DNA of 64,000 bases. Origin: Nostoc sp. C052. Its GTDB lineage: Bacteria; Cyanobacteriota; Cyanobacteriia; Cyanobacteriales; Nostocaceae. The notes beneath the pieces are model-generated. The model saw nothing but the letters and a program-made list of their open reading frames with translations. It was not told the DNA's origin and did no database searches. Position 1 is the stretch's first letter. Every line of letters starts with the position of its first letter. This document shows, in pieces, positions 26,623 through 34,551 of the stretch. The stretch covers positions 5,514,001 to 5,578,000 of the forward strand of contig NZ_CP040272.1 of the NCBI RefSeq assembly GCF_013393905.1, read 5' to 3'. The position numbers were made by a program, and so were the translations under genes.

Positions 26623-28476
26623 ATGAAAATTTTGTTGGTAGAGGACGACGTATTACTGAGTACAGCACTCTTCGATTTGTTGAGTGCAAATCGTTATACT
26701 ATCGACATAGCAAGCAATGGACAAGCTGGATTAGAACTAGCGACATCGACTGAGTATGAGTTGATTTTGCTGGATTGGCTAATTCCCAAATTGGATGGGG
26801 TTAGCTTGTGTCGGCAACTGCGATCGCAAGGCTACCGTAAATCTATTCTGTTGCTAACAGGGAAAAATTCTAATGCAGATATAGTGGCAGGCTTAGATGC
26901 TGGAGCAGATGATTACGTCATCAAACCTTTTGATCCAGAAGCATTACTAGCCAGAATTCGCTCTTTATTACGACGCAATGAGGCAATCTCATCATCCACT
27001 TTAACCTGGGGAAATCTCTGTTTAGATCCAAGTGCCGGCAGAGTAACTTGTAATGAACAAGAAATTCTCCTCACCGCCACAGAATACAAACTGCTGGAAT
27101 TATTTTTGCAAAACCCAGATCGGATCTTTAGTCGTGCAGTAATTCTAGATCGGCTCTGGGGATTTGGGGATGCACCGACTGAAAATGCGGTTACGACTCA
27201 TATTAAGGACTTGCGAAAGAAACTGAAAACAGTAGGACTAACAGAAGAATTTCTAGAAACGGTATATGGCATGGGCTATCGCATCAAGCCTGCACCTAAT
27301 CGCTCCATCTCTGTTGTGCAAACGAATCAAGATGGTAAGAAAAAACCTGCTCCCAAAGATATGACTGCTGTCAATCGAGTGCTGGAACGATTTCGTAATT
27401 CCTTTGTCGGTCAGGTTGTAGTGCTAGAGCGGTTAAAAACTGCACTTTTAGCCGGAAATTTAAATGAGGAGTTACATCAGCAGGCATTGCATGAAGCCCA
27501 TAAGCTAGCAGGCTCGATGGGATCGTTCGGTTATCCAGAGGGTTCGCGGCTGGCACGGAAAATAGAGCATTTGCTGCTTGGAGATTCCTCGTTATCTACC
27601 GAACAAATCTCTAATTTTTCGCAACTGGTAACAGCATTACAGCAAGAGTTAACTAAGCCTGCGGTCACTTCTACCGCTCAAAACTTCCCGGTAAACCAAA
27701 CTTATCGTCTATTAGTCATTGATGATGATACGACACTGACGGAGCAGTTACAAGCAGAAGCCGACTCATGGGGCATCAGGATAAAGGTTGCACCAAACTT
27801 AGCAACAGCCCGATCGCTATTTTCCTTAGCAACTCCTGACGTAGTTTTACTGGATTTAAGTTTTCCTGGAACAGAAGAAGATGCATTAATATTATTGAGC
27901 GAGATAGTAGAGCGATCGCCAAATATCCCAGTAATTGTTTTTACAGGACGAGATACTTTAGCAGATAGACTGGCAGTCTCGCGTTTAGGAGCTAGACAAT
28001 TTTTGCATAAACCGGCGACAACCGAGCAGATTTTTCAGGCGATCGCTCGTGTCTTACCTCAACCTCAAACTTCCGAAGCCAAAGTTTTAATCGTAGACGA
28101 TGACCCTGTAATCTTGGCTGGATTATCGGCGTTATTAACTCCTTGGGGGTTGGAAGTAATAACCCTCTCCCAATCACAACAATTTTGGAAGGTGCTGATT
28201 GCAACATCTCCAGATTTGGTAGTACTAGATTTAGAAATGCCCATAGTTAATGGTTTAGAGTTGTGCCAAGTCGTGCGACAGGATGCCCAGTGGGGAGATT
28301 TACCGATTTTAGTAGTTACAGCCCATACCGAAGCAGAATTTCTTCAGCAAGCTTTTGCTGCCGGAGCCGATGATTTTATTAGCAAGCCAGTGCTAGGGCC
28401 AGAACTTGTAACACGGGTACTGAGCCGCATTCAAAGAACGCGCAGGCGCTCTCAGCTAGGGGGGAGTAAATCATGA
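26623..28476 (+). CDS. Multi-domain response regulator: REC-winged helix-Hpt-REC-REC
   Basis: This 617-residue regulator has five domains. REC1 (1-118) has LLVEDD and phospho-Asp in LLDWLIPKLDG. An OmpR-type DNA-binding domain (~125-222) shows TATEYKLLELFLQNP and VTTHIKDLRKKL. An Hpt domain (~245-340) has phospho-His in ALHEAHKLAGSMGSFG. REC2 (~363-478) has VIDDD and LLDLSFPG, and REC3 (~485-605) has IVDDDP and VLDLEMPIVNGLE. The combination lets it act as both phosphorelay intermediate and transcription factor. It overlaps the following histidine kinase by four bases (ATGA), so the two form one operon with the single-domain receiver behind them. Target genes are not visible. Confidence 0.92.
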   Translation: MKILLVEDDVLLSTALFDLLSANRYTIDIASNGQAGLELATSTEYELILLDWLIPKLDGVSLCRQLRSQGYRKSILLLTGKNSNADIVAGLDAGADDYVIKPFDPEALLARIRSLLRRNEAISSSTLTWGNLCLDPSAGRVTCNEQEILLTATEYKLLELFLQNPDRIFSRAVILDRLWGFGDAPTENAVTTHIKDLRKKLKTVGLTEEFLETVYGMGYRIKPAPNRSISVVQTNQDGKKKPAPKDMTAVNRVLERFRNSFVGQVVVLERLKTALLAGNLNEELHQQALHEAHKLAGSMGSFGYPEGSRLARKIEHLLLGDSSLSTEQISNFSQLVTALQQELTKPAVTSTAQNFPVNQTYRLLVIDDDTTLTEQLQAEADSWGIRIKVAPNLATARSLFSLATPDVVLLDLSFPGTEEDALILLSEIVERSPNIPVIVFTGRDTLADRLAVSRLGARQFLHKPATTEQIFQAIARVLPQPQTSEAKVLIVDDDPVILAGLSALLTPWGLEVITLSQSQQFWKVLIATSPDLVVLDLEMPIVNGLELCQVVRQDAQWGDLPILVVTAHTEAEFLQQAFAAGADDFISKPVLGPELVTRVLSRIQRTRRRSQLGGSKS

Positions 28477-31052
28477 TCGGAAATTCACGGTTATTGAACT
28501 ACAGTGTTGCTATTGGCTCCACAGCGATCGCCGTTCTGCTGTCACTCTGGCTAGAACCGCTGATTTCTCGAACCATTGGGGCATTTTTCTACATAGCGAT
28601 CATTGCCAGTACTTGGTATGGTGGCTTTCAACCAGGGATTGTTACAGTTGTCCTTTCCACACTGGCAATTGATTATTTCTTGATTCCCCCTCGGCATCAA
28701 CTGGGGACTAATCAACCAGAAGATATATTGCGGCTAGGTCTTTTCCTACTAGTTGCTTTGATAATTAACTTGGTGACAGGCAATCTTCAGTACAGCAGAC
28801 AGAAAATTCACCAACTCAACCAACAATTGTCTCAAGAAAATGCCGAGCAATTGCGGATCACTCTTGACGAACGCAAACAGGCACAAGAAACGCTGCAACA
28901 GCAATTTGAGCAACAGCGCTTAGTTATGGAGATGAGCCAGCGTATCCGGCGATCGCTCAACTTACAAGATATCTTACAAACTACTGTTGATGAAGTGCGG
29001 CATTTTCTGGAGTGCGATCGCGTCACTATCTTCCAATTTTATCCAGGTTGGGGTGGAACCATTGTTGTTGAGTCTGTTGCACCGGAATGGATGGCTCTTT
29101 TACCACTCCAGATTCACGATCCTTGTATTGGTGAAGAGAACGTAGAACCCTTTAAACAAGGCTTAGTCACTGCGAAAACCGATATTTATACTGCTGGAAT
29201 TAGTCCCTGTCACGTTGAATTTTTAGAAAGTCTCCAGGTGAGGGCAAATCTGGTTGTTCCCGTTTCCTTGGGAGATGAATTGTGGGGATTATTGGCAGCT
29301 CATCAATGTGCGGCTCCTCGTGAGTGGCAATCTTCAGAAATTGCTCTGTTGCGGCAGTTAGGAGCGCAGGTAAGCATTGCGATCCAGCAGGCAGATTTGT
29401 TCAAACAGTTACAGATAGAACTAACAGAGCGCAAACAGGCAGAAATTGACCTACAACAACTCAATGCCGAACTTGAACAACGAGTGCAAGAACGCACCGC
29501 ACAACTAACAGAGACGAACGATCGCCTGCAAAAAACAGTGATAGAGCAGCAACAAACCCAACTCACACTTTTAGAACAGGCGCAAATGCTGGAGCTTCAG
29601 GCTGTAATTACCCGAAATATGGGAGAAGGCATTTGCTTAGTGAAAATTGATAGTGGAACGATCGTCTATGCCAATCCGAAATTTGAGCAGATGTTTGGCT
29701 ATAACTCTAGCGAACTCAACGGTCAGCACGTTTCGATTGTAAACTATGTCACCGAATCGGTAACTACGAAAGATGTAAATCAAGCGATTGTATCTGCCGT
29801 CTTACAAAATACTGAAGCTACTTATGAAGTCCAGAATGTTAAAAAAGATGGAACACCATTTTGGTCTAGTGTGACGACTTCTGTATTCAGGCATCCCGAT
29901 TACGGCAAAGTTCTGGTTGCGGTTCACCAAGATATCACTGAGCGCAAAGGCATCGAAGAAGCTTTACGCGAGAGTGAAGAAAAGTTTCGTCAACTGGCAG
30001 AAAACATCCAAGCAGTATTTTGGATGACCGATAATCAAAGTCAGCAAGTTCTATATGTGAGCAATGCTTATCAAACCATCTGGCAAAGAAGTTGTGAGAA
30101 GTTGTATCACAACTATTCAGATTGGTTAGATGCAATTCACCCAGAAGATCGCCAGCGCGTCGAAATTGAACTCATTGAACAGCTCAGATCGGGGCAATAC
30201 GATAAAAAATATCGTATTATCCGTCCTGATGGTTCAATCCGTTGGATTCGCGATCGCGCATTTCCGATCAAAAATGAATTAGGCGAGGTAGTTCGGATTG
30301 CAGGTATTGCCGAAGATATCACTGAACTAGAGCAGATTAATCTGATCAAGAGTGAGTTTATTGGCATCGTTAGTCACGAACTCCGCACTCCCTTAACTGC
30401 AATTCGCGCCGCATTAGGTTTACTACAAACTGGTATCTACGACAAAAAACCAGACAAATTCAAGCGGATGATTGAGATTGCAGCCATCGATAGCGATCGC
30501 TTAGTGCGGCTAGTTAACGATATTCTCGATTTGGAACGCTTAGAATCTGATCGAGCCGTCTTAGAAAAAACCACCTGTAATGCCGCTGATTTAATTCAAC
30601 AAGCAGTAGCGGGAGTGCAGGCGATCGCCAATCAGCAAAATATTACCTTCAAGATCCAACCTACTAATGCTCAAGTTTGGGCGGCGGCTGATGCCATTGT
30701 GCAAACACTTACCAATTTGTTAGGTAATGCGATTAAATTCTCGCCTGCCGATTCTACTATTACCCTGAGTGTCCAACAGCAAACAGACCAAGTATTATTC
30801 CAGATAAGCGATCGAGGACGAGGTATCCCCGCAGACAAGTTAGAAGCAATCTTTGGACGATTTCAGCAAGTAGACGCCTCGGATTCTCGCACCAAAGGCG
30901 GCACAGGCTTGGGATTGGCAATCTGTCGTAGTATTATTGATCAGCACGGTGGACAAATCTGGGCTGAGAGTACTCTTAGTGTCGGCAGCACGTTTTTCTT
31001 CACTCTACCATTGCCAGGAAATTTGGCAGGGGGGCAGGGAGCAGGGGAGTAG
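28473..31052 (+). CDS. Membrane histidine kinase with cyanobacteriochrome-like GAF domain
   Basis: The 859-residue kinase has an N-terminal DUF4118-type membrane domain (residues ~5-105, three or four helices, with DYFLIPPRHQLGT) and a coiled coil. A GAF domain follows (~150-310), containing Cys246-His247 in ISPCHVEFLESLQVRANLVV and LWGLLAAHQC, the position and context of the bilin-binding Cys of cyanobacteriochromes. Next come a coiled coil, two PAS domains (~370-495, ~500-625), HisKA (SHELRTPLTAI) and HATPase (NLLGNAIKFS, DRGRGIP, GGTGLGLAICRSII). It has no receiver domain and probably passes phosphate to the overlapping upstream regulator. Bilin binding is inference. Its last residues (GNLAGGQGAGE) are encoded by a dispersed low-complexity repeat. 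Confidence 0.92.
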   Translation: MIGNSRLLNYSVAIGSTAIAVLLSLWLEPLISRTIGAFFYIAIIASTWYGGFQPGIVTVVLSTLAIDYFLIPPRHQLGTNQPEDILRLGLFLLVALIINLVTGNLQYSRQKIHQLNQQLSQENAEQLRITLDERKQAQETLQQQFEQQRLVMEMSQRIRRSLNLQDILQTTVDEVRHFLECDRVTIFQFYPGWGGTIVVESVAPEWMALLPLQIHDPCIGEENVEPFKQGLVTAKTDIYTAGISPCHVEFLESLQVRANLVVPVSLGDELWGLLAAHQCAAPREWQSSEIALLRQLGAQVSIAIQQADLFKQLQIELTERKQAEIDLQQLNAELEQRVQERTAQLTETNDRLQKTVIEQQQTQLTLLEQAQMLELQAVITRNMGEGICLVKIDSGTIVYANPKFEQMFGYNSSELNGQHVSIVNYVTESVTTKDVNQAIVSAVLQNTEATYEVQNVKKDGTPFWSSVTTSVFRHPDYGKVLVAVHQDITERKGIEEALRESEEKFRQLAENIQAVFWMTDNQSQQVLYVSNAYQTIWQRSCEKLYHNYSDWLDAIHPEDRQRVEIELIEQLRSGQYDKKYRIIRPDGSIRWIRDRAFPIKNELGEVVRIAGIAEDITELEQINLIKSEFIGIVSHELRTPLTAIRAALGLLQTGIYDKKPDKFKRMIEIAAIDSDRLVRLVNDILDLERLESDRAVLEKTTCNAADLIQQAVAGVQAIANQQNITFKIQPTNAQVWAAADAIVQTLTNLLGNAIKFSPADSTITLSVQQQTDQVLFQISDRGRGIPADKLEAIFGRFQQVDASDSRTKGGTGLGLAICRSIIDQHGGQIWAESTLSVGSTFFFTLPLPGNLAGGQGAGE

Positions 31053-31071
31053 AGGAGAATAATAAATAACC

Positions 31072-31125
31072 AATGACAAATGACCAATGACCAATGACAA
31101 ATGACAAATGACAAATGACAAATGA
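31072..31125 (+). repeat. Heptamer tandem repeat AATGACA/AATGACC overlapping a start codon
   Basis: About eight consecutive 7-bp units run up to and include the ATG of the next gene. Such heptamers (STRRs) are typical of heterocystous cyanobacteria. The immediate ribosome-binding region of the response regulator is made of this repeat. Confidence 0.8.
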
Positions 31126-31499
31126 CTAAAAGATTGTTAATTGTGGATGATGAAGAACGAATCCGCGAATTAGTACAAGCTTGTTTAGAAGACTTGGGAG
31201 GATGGGACACCTTGACAGCTGCATCAGGGACAGAAGGACTAAAAATCGCCCAGACAGAACCCATTGATGCCATTCTACTTGATGTCTCTATGCCTGATAT
31301 TGACGGCTTTGCAGTCTACGAAAAGCTTCAGGAAAATTCTGCAACCCAAGGGATTCCAGTGATTCTGTTAACAGCAAAAGTCCAAGGGAGCGATCGCGCC
31401 CGTTTCGCCCAAATGGGAATTGCTGGGATTATTACCAAACCCTTTGAACCTACCTCTATTTGCAACGAAGTTACCAATATTTTGGGGTGGGATGATTAA
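31122..31499 (+). CDS. Single-domain response regulator (CheY-like)
   Basis: The 125-residue protein is one receiver domain: LLIVDDEERIRELV, phospho-Asp in AILLDVSMPDIDGFAVY, Thr/Lys switch residues in VILLTAKV and ITKPFEPTSI. It ends right after the fold, so it works by protein contact. It lies 69 bp behind the histidine kinase and is probably part of that phosphorelay. The start codon sits in the last unit of a heptamer array; no normal Shine-Dalgarno sequence is visible. Confidence 0.9.
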   Translation: MTKRLLIVDDEERIRELVQACLEDLGGWDTLTAASGTEGLKIAQTEPIDAILLDVSMPDIDGFAVYEKLQENSATQGIPVILLTAKVQGSDRARFAQMGIAGIITKPFEPTSICNEVTNILGWDD

Positions 31500-31849
31500 T
31501 TCTTGAAGAAGAATTCAGAAGTCAGAATTCAGGAGCAAAGGTGTCATATCATGTTCGCCTAATCACTTATTAAAAAAATTCTCCGCGTCCCTTCGTCTTT
31601 GCGTCAGTCTTAATGATAAGTATTCAACCGAACTTTATATCAGAATCAATGAGTAGGGGACGTGAACCCATTTATTCATGTAGCGATCGCACAGAATTCA
31701 ATTCTGAATTCTGGCTCCTGACTCCTGAATTCTATTTTTTAAGATTTGTAACAAAATCTATATCTTTATTAGTTTTTTATTTTTATCATCTATATTTTTT
31801 GTTTGCAGATAAAAATATTTTCTCTCACAGGAAAGCTGTATGAAATGAC
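31500..31849. other. Repeat-containing intergenic region
   Basis: A 350-bp spacer between two receiver genes. It contains AGAATTCAGAAGTCAGAATTCAG-type sequence near 31507-31533 and an inverted counterpart near 31690-31732 (GAATTCTGGCTCCTGACTCC). These two can pair and look like a dispersed palindromic repeat. The open frame at 31613-31843 shows no protein-like features. Confidence 0.5.
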
Positions 31850-32269
31850 ATGAATATGCTAGGGGAGGTAAATATAACCGGCAAAACGATATTGCTCATT
31901 GATGATGAACTGAATGTACGTGAGATAGTAAAATTTTGCCTCCAAGATTTAGCTGGTTGGAATGTGCTGACAGCAGATTCTCCATCAGAAGGATTGCAGA
32001 ATGCAGTACATCATAGTCCTGATGCGATTGTATTAGATATCTCAATCCGTGATATGGCTAGTTTTGAATTTATGAACAAACTAAGAAATAATACAGAAAC
32101 TCAAACTATTCCTGTAGTGCTGCTCAGTGCGAAAGCGCGATGGCTGGATTCGCAAATTTTGCAAAAGTATCAAGTTGCAGGCGTAATTCTCAAACCCTTT
32201 AATCCAGTTACTCTCCCTGCTCAAGTTGCTCAACTGCTCGGTTGGGATTTTACTTCACTAATGGAGTGA
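31850..32269 (+). CDS. Single-domain response regulator, second copy
   Basis: The 139-residue receiver has ILLIDDELNVREIV, phospho-Asp in IVLDISIRDMASFE, and switch/Lys residues in VVLLSAKARW and ILKPFNPVTLPAQ. It resembles the preceding receiver throughout, including the ending LGWD, so the two are likely a tandem duplication. Conserved MPxxDG after the phospho-site is replaced by IRDMAS, suggesting a diverged partner surface. It probably belongs to the same phosphorelay cluster. Confidence 0.85.
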   Translation: MNMLGEVNITGKTILLIDDELNVREIVKFCLQDLAGWNVLTADSPSEGLQNAVHHSPDAIVLDISIRDMASFEFMNKLRNNTETQTIPVVLLSAKARWLDSQILQKYQVAGVILKPFNPVTLPAQVAQLLGWDFTSLME

Positions 32270-32321
32270 ACAAGAATGCGTAAGACATCCAATATATATA
32301 GCAGTCTTAAATCATTCGTGA

Positions 32322-32366
32322 ACAATCAGATCCCCGACTTCTTTGATAAGTCGGGGATCTGATTGT
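32322..32366. repeat. Perfect 19-bp inverted repeat
   Basis: The arms at 32322-32340 and 32348-32366 (core CAGATCCCCGACTT / AAGTCGGGGATCTG) are perfect complements with a 7-nt loop. It lies 53 bp after the receiver stop codon, so it could terminate transcription, though there is no T tract. It may be a dispersed repeat. Confidence 0.7.
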
Positions 32367-32650
32367 CTACCTACGCAAATAATTACAAAAATCAGCGTTG
32401 CATAAATACAGAATGAATTGGCGGTTGAAACTATTGGAAACTCATTTTAAATTGTGCGAAATCATCCTCTAATTCAGCAATCCCGAAAATTGCTATAAAT
32501 TACAGTACGAATATTAAAGTTTAGCCTTTGAGCAATTGGTTTGATTTTGAAGTTATTAATAAGTATCAAGTTTAAGCTTGAATTTAACTTAGCGTTTTGG
32601 ATAATTTGGAATAAAATACTCGAACAAATTCTTACATATTACATAAATAA

Positions 32651-33466
32651 ACACAGGGAGAGTCTTATCAAGAAAGTGCGCTTAAAGTCACTCTAGACAT
32701 CTACACTGCCGGATTTGCCCCTTGTCATGTAGAGTTCTTGGAAAAGTTGCAAGTCAGAGCCAAGCTAGTTGTACCAATTTTTCAAGGCGATCGCCTTTGG
32801 GGACTTTTGGTTGCTCATCATTGTAGCGCCCCACGTGACTGGCAACCTTGGGAAGGCCAACTGCTTCAGCAATTGGCGACACAGTTAGCGATCGCTATTC
32901 AGCAATCAGAACTTTATCAACAATTACAGCGTGCCAACCAGCAACTTGAAAATATGGTGATGGTGGATGAATTAACTCAAATCGCCAATCGCCGATGTTT
33001 TGATCATCGGCTTGATTCTGTCTGGCAATATCTTTTACGAGAACAAGGTTTTATCTCACTACTTTTATGTGACATTGATTATTTTAAACAATATAACGAT
33101 ACTTATGGTCATGCGACCGGAGATGATTGTTTGTGCTTTATTGCCCAAGCTTTCAAACAAAGTGTTAAACGTTCTAGAGATTTAGTTGCTCGTTATGGCG
33201 GAGAAGAGTTTGTTGTCATCTTACCCAATACTGCTAGTGATGGGGCTTTTCACGTTGCCCAAGAAATTCATAAAGCTATAGAACAGCTAAATATTCCCCA
33301 TACTGCATCAGATGTGAAGCAGTACGTCACCTTGAGTATCGGAATTGCCACGATGATTCCTACGCCTAAGATGGTTCCTTTGGATTTGATTGAGGTCGCA
33401 GATCAAGCCCTTTATCAAGCCAAAGCAAACGGGCGCGATCGCTCTTATATAAATAGACTGTCTTAG
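32651..33466 (+). pseudogene. 5'-truncated GAF (cyanobacteriochrome-like)-GGDEF diguanylate cyclase
   Basis: The frame is open from just after a stop at 32648. It starts in the middle of a GAF domain (ESYQESALKVTLDIYTAGF), with the bilin-type motif APCHVEFLEKLQVRAKLVV and LWGLLVAHHC. It continues into a complete GGDEF domain: DELTQIANRRCFDHRL, DIDYFKQYNDTYGH, the active-site loop RYGGEEF, and an RSRD inhibitory I-site five residues before it. About the first 60-70 GAF residues and any upstream sensor are missing. The catalytic half is intact, so a shortened protein from the TTG at 32738 cannot be excluded. The GAF is closely similar to that of the histidine kinase 3.5 kb upstream, suggesting recombination or duplication. 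Confidence 0.75.
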
Positions 33467-33486
33467 CCAGTGAGTGATGCCTGGGG

Positions 33487-33588
33487 CAATACTTCTCGGT
33501 TAAGGGGAAAGGGGGAAAGGGAAAAGGGAAAAAAAACCTTTAACCCAAACCCGATTCCGAGTTAAAAATGCAAAACCCGAGAAGTATT
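33487..33588. mobile_element. MITE-like element, family C, with 11-bp target duplication
   Basis: The ends AATACTTCTCGGTT and AACCCGAGAAGTATT are inverted repeats. GATGCCTGGGG occurs immediately before (33476-33486) and after (33589-33599) the element. The interior carries GGGGAAAGGGGGAAAGGG-type sequence. A related copy lies at 63399-63515. Confidence 0.75.
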
Positions 33589-33710
33589 GATGCCTGGGGT
33601 GGTAACAGAGCTTTGTCATTGGCGCAGTCTCCGTCTCCGACACGCTATTGGCGTTCGTAGAGAAGTATGAGCTACCCCAATACAGTTTAAAATGAGCAAC
33701 AAAACACTTG

Positions 33711-33735
33711 TAGAGACGGCGATTTATCGCGTCTC
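33711..33735 (-). repeat. Dispersed hairpin repeat F, inverted copy
   Basis: TAGAGACGGCGATTTATCGC followed by GTCTC is the reverse complement of the unit at 17177. The flanking CAAAACACTTG and GAAAACCCAAAATTGTTGCC are also shared with the 17177 copy. Confidence 0.75.
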
Positions 33736-33950
33736 GAAAACCCAAAATTGTTGCCAGCAGCCTTTAACTGAACCTGATTGCGAGCTATCCGACACTAATT
33801 AAGTGCTTGTTGAGATTTTTTAAAACTTGTTAACTACTTTCATTTCTTTATTAGTTCTTTATTTTCTGTTTATAAATTAAAGCTGCTGGTAGTTAAGCCA
33901 AGAGCGAACTACTTATTTGTGTTTAACTTTTTTAATAAAACAACAATTCT

Positions 33951-34133
33951 ATGACAAACTGCCCTTGCTGTTCCAACCAAATGCTTCGTCACATTCGTTT
34001 ACAAGAAACCTACTGGTTCTGTCGCCACTGCTGGCAAGAAATGCCTAACTTGAGTTCAGCAATGAACAGGAGTACTTTAAATTTAACTAGAAAAGGCACA
34101 TCATTAGTTAAAACGCCAATCTACTCATTTTGA
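33951..34133 (+). CDS. Small zinc-ribbon-like protein
   Basis: This 60-residue protein contains two cysteine pairs, CPCC near the start and CRHC at residues 24-27 (NCPCCSNQMLRHIR ... WFCRHCWQEMPNL), which could bind one zinc ion. The rest is polar and Ser/Thr-rich. The start is an ATG after an AT-rich leader. Small proteins of this pattern occur in Nostocales; the function is unknown. Confidence 0.55.
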   Translation: MTNCPCCSNQMLRHIRLQETYWFCRHCWQEMPNLSSAMNRSTLNLTRKGTSLVKTPIYSF

Positions 34134-34551
34134 AATACCAAAATTACTATTTTATAGTACTCATTTAAAAACCAAATTAACTCTTGAAGTTATCCATTGT
34201 CATTAATCATTGGTGTTTAAAAAGTAGGATGGTTTCATACAACGAGAGAAAAATAATAATGATTTGTAGAGGGTAGAGAAAAATAGATAACTAATACCGT
34301 TGAATCTGCATATATATAATTCACCCCCCGACTATCGCCGTCCCCCCAAAGTATCGGGGGGACTAAAGCCCGGATTTCTCACGCATAGTATAGGCTTCAG
34401 GGGAAGAGGAGTGTGGGGAGTGTGGGGGGTAAGACTTCTTCCCCATCCTCCCATAACCTCCCACACCCCTTGGATTTCTCACTTGTGAGAAATCCAGGTA
34501 AAGGGGGTATTATTATGTGAATCTTCATACAGAATTAGTATAAAAAGTCAA
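34134..34551. other. Repeat-rich intergenic region
   Basis: A 418-bp spacer. It contains a CCCCCC/GGGGGG hairpin (about 34324-34361) and an inverted pair formed by GGAGTGTGGGGAGTGTGG (near 34409) and CCTCCCACACCCC (near 34458). It also has a GATTTCTCACTTGTGAGAAATC palindrome (34472-34493). The open frame at 34300-34488 lies across these repeats and is not credible. Confidence 0.55.
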
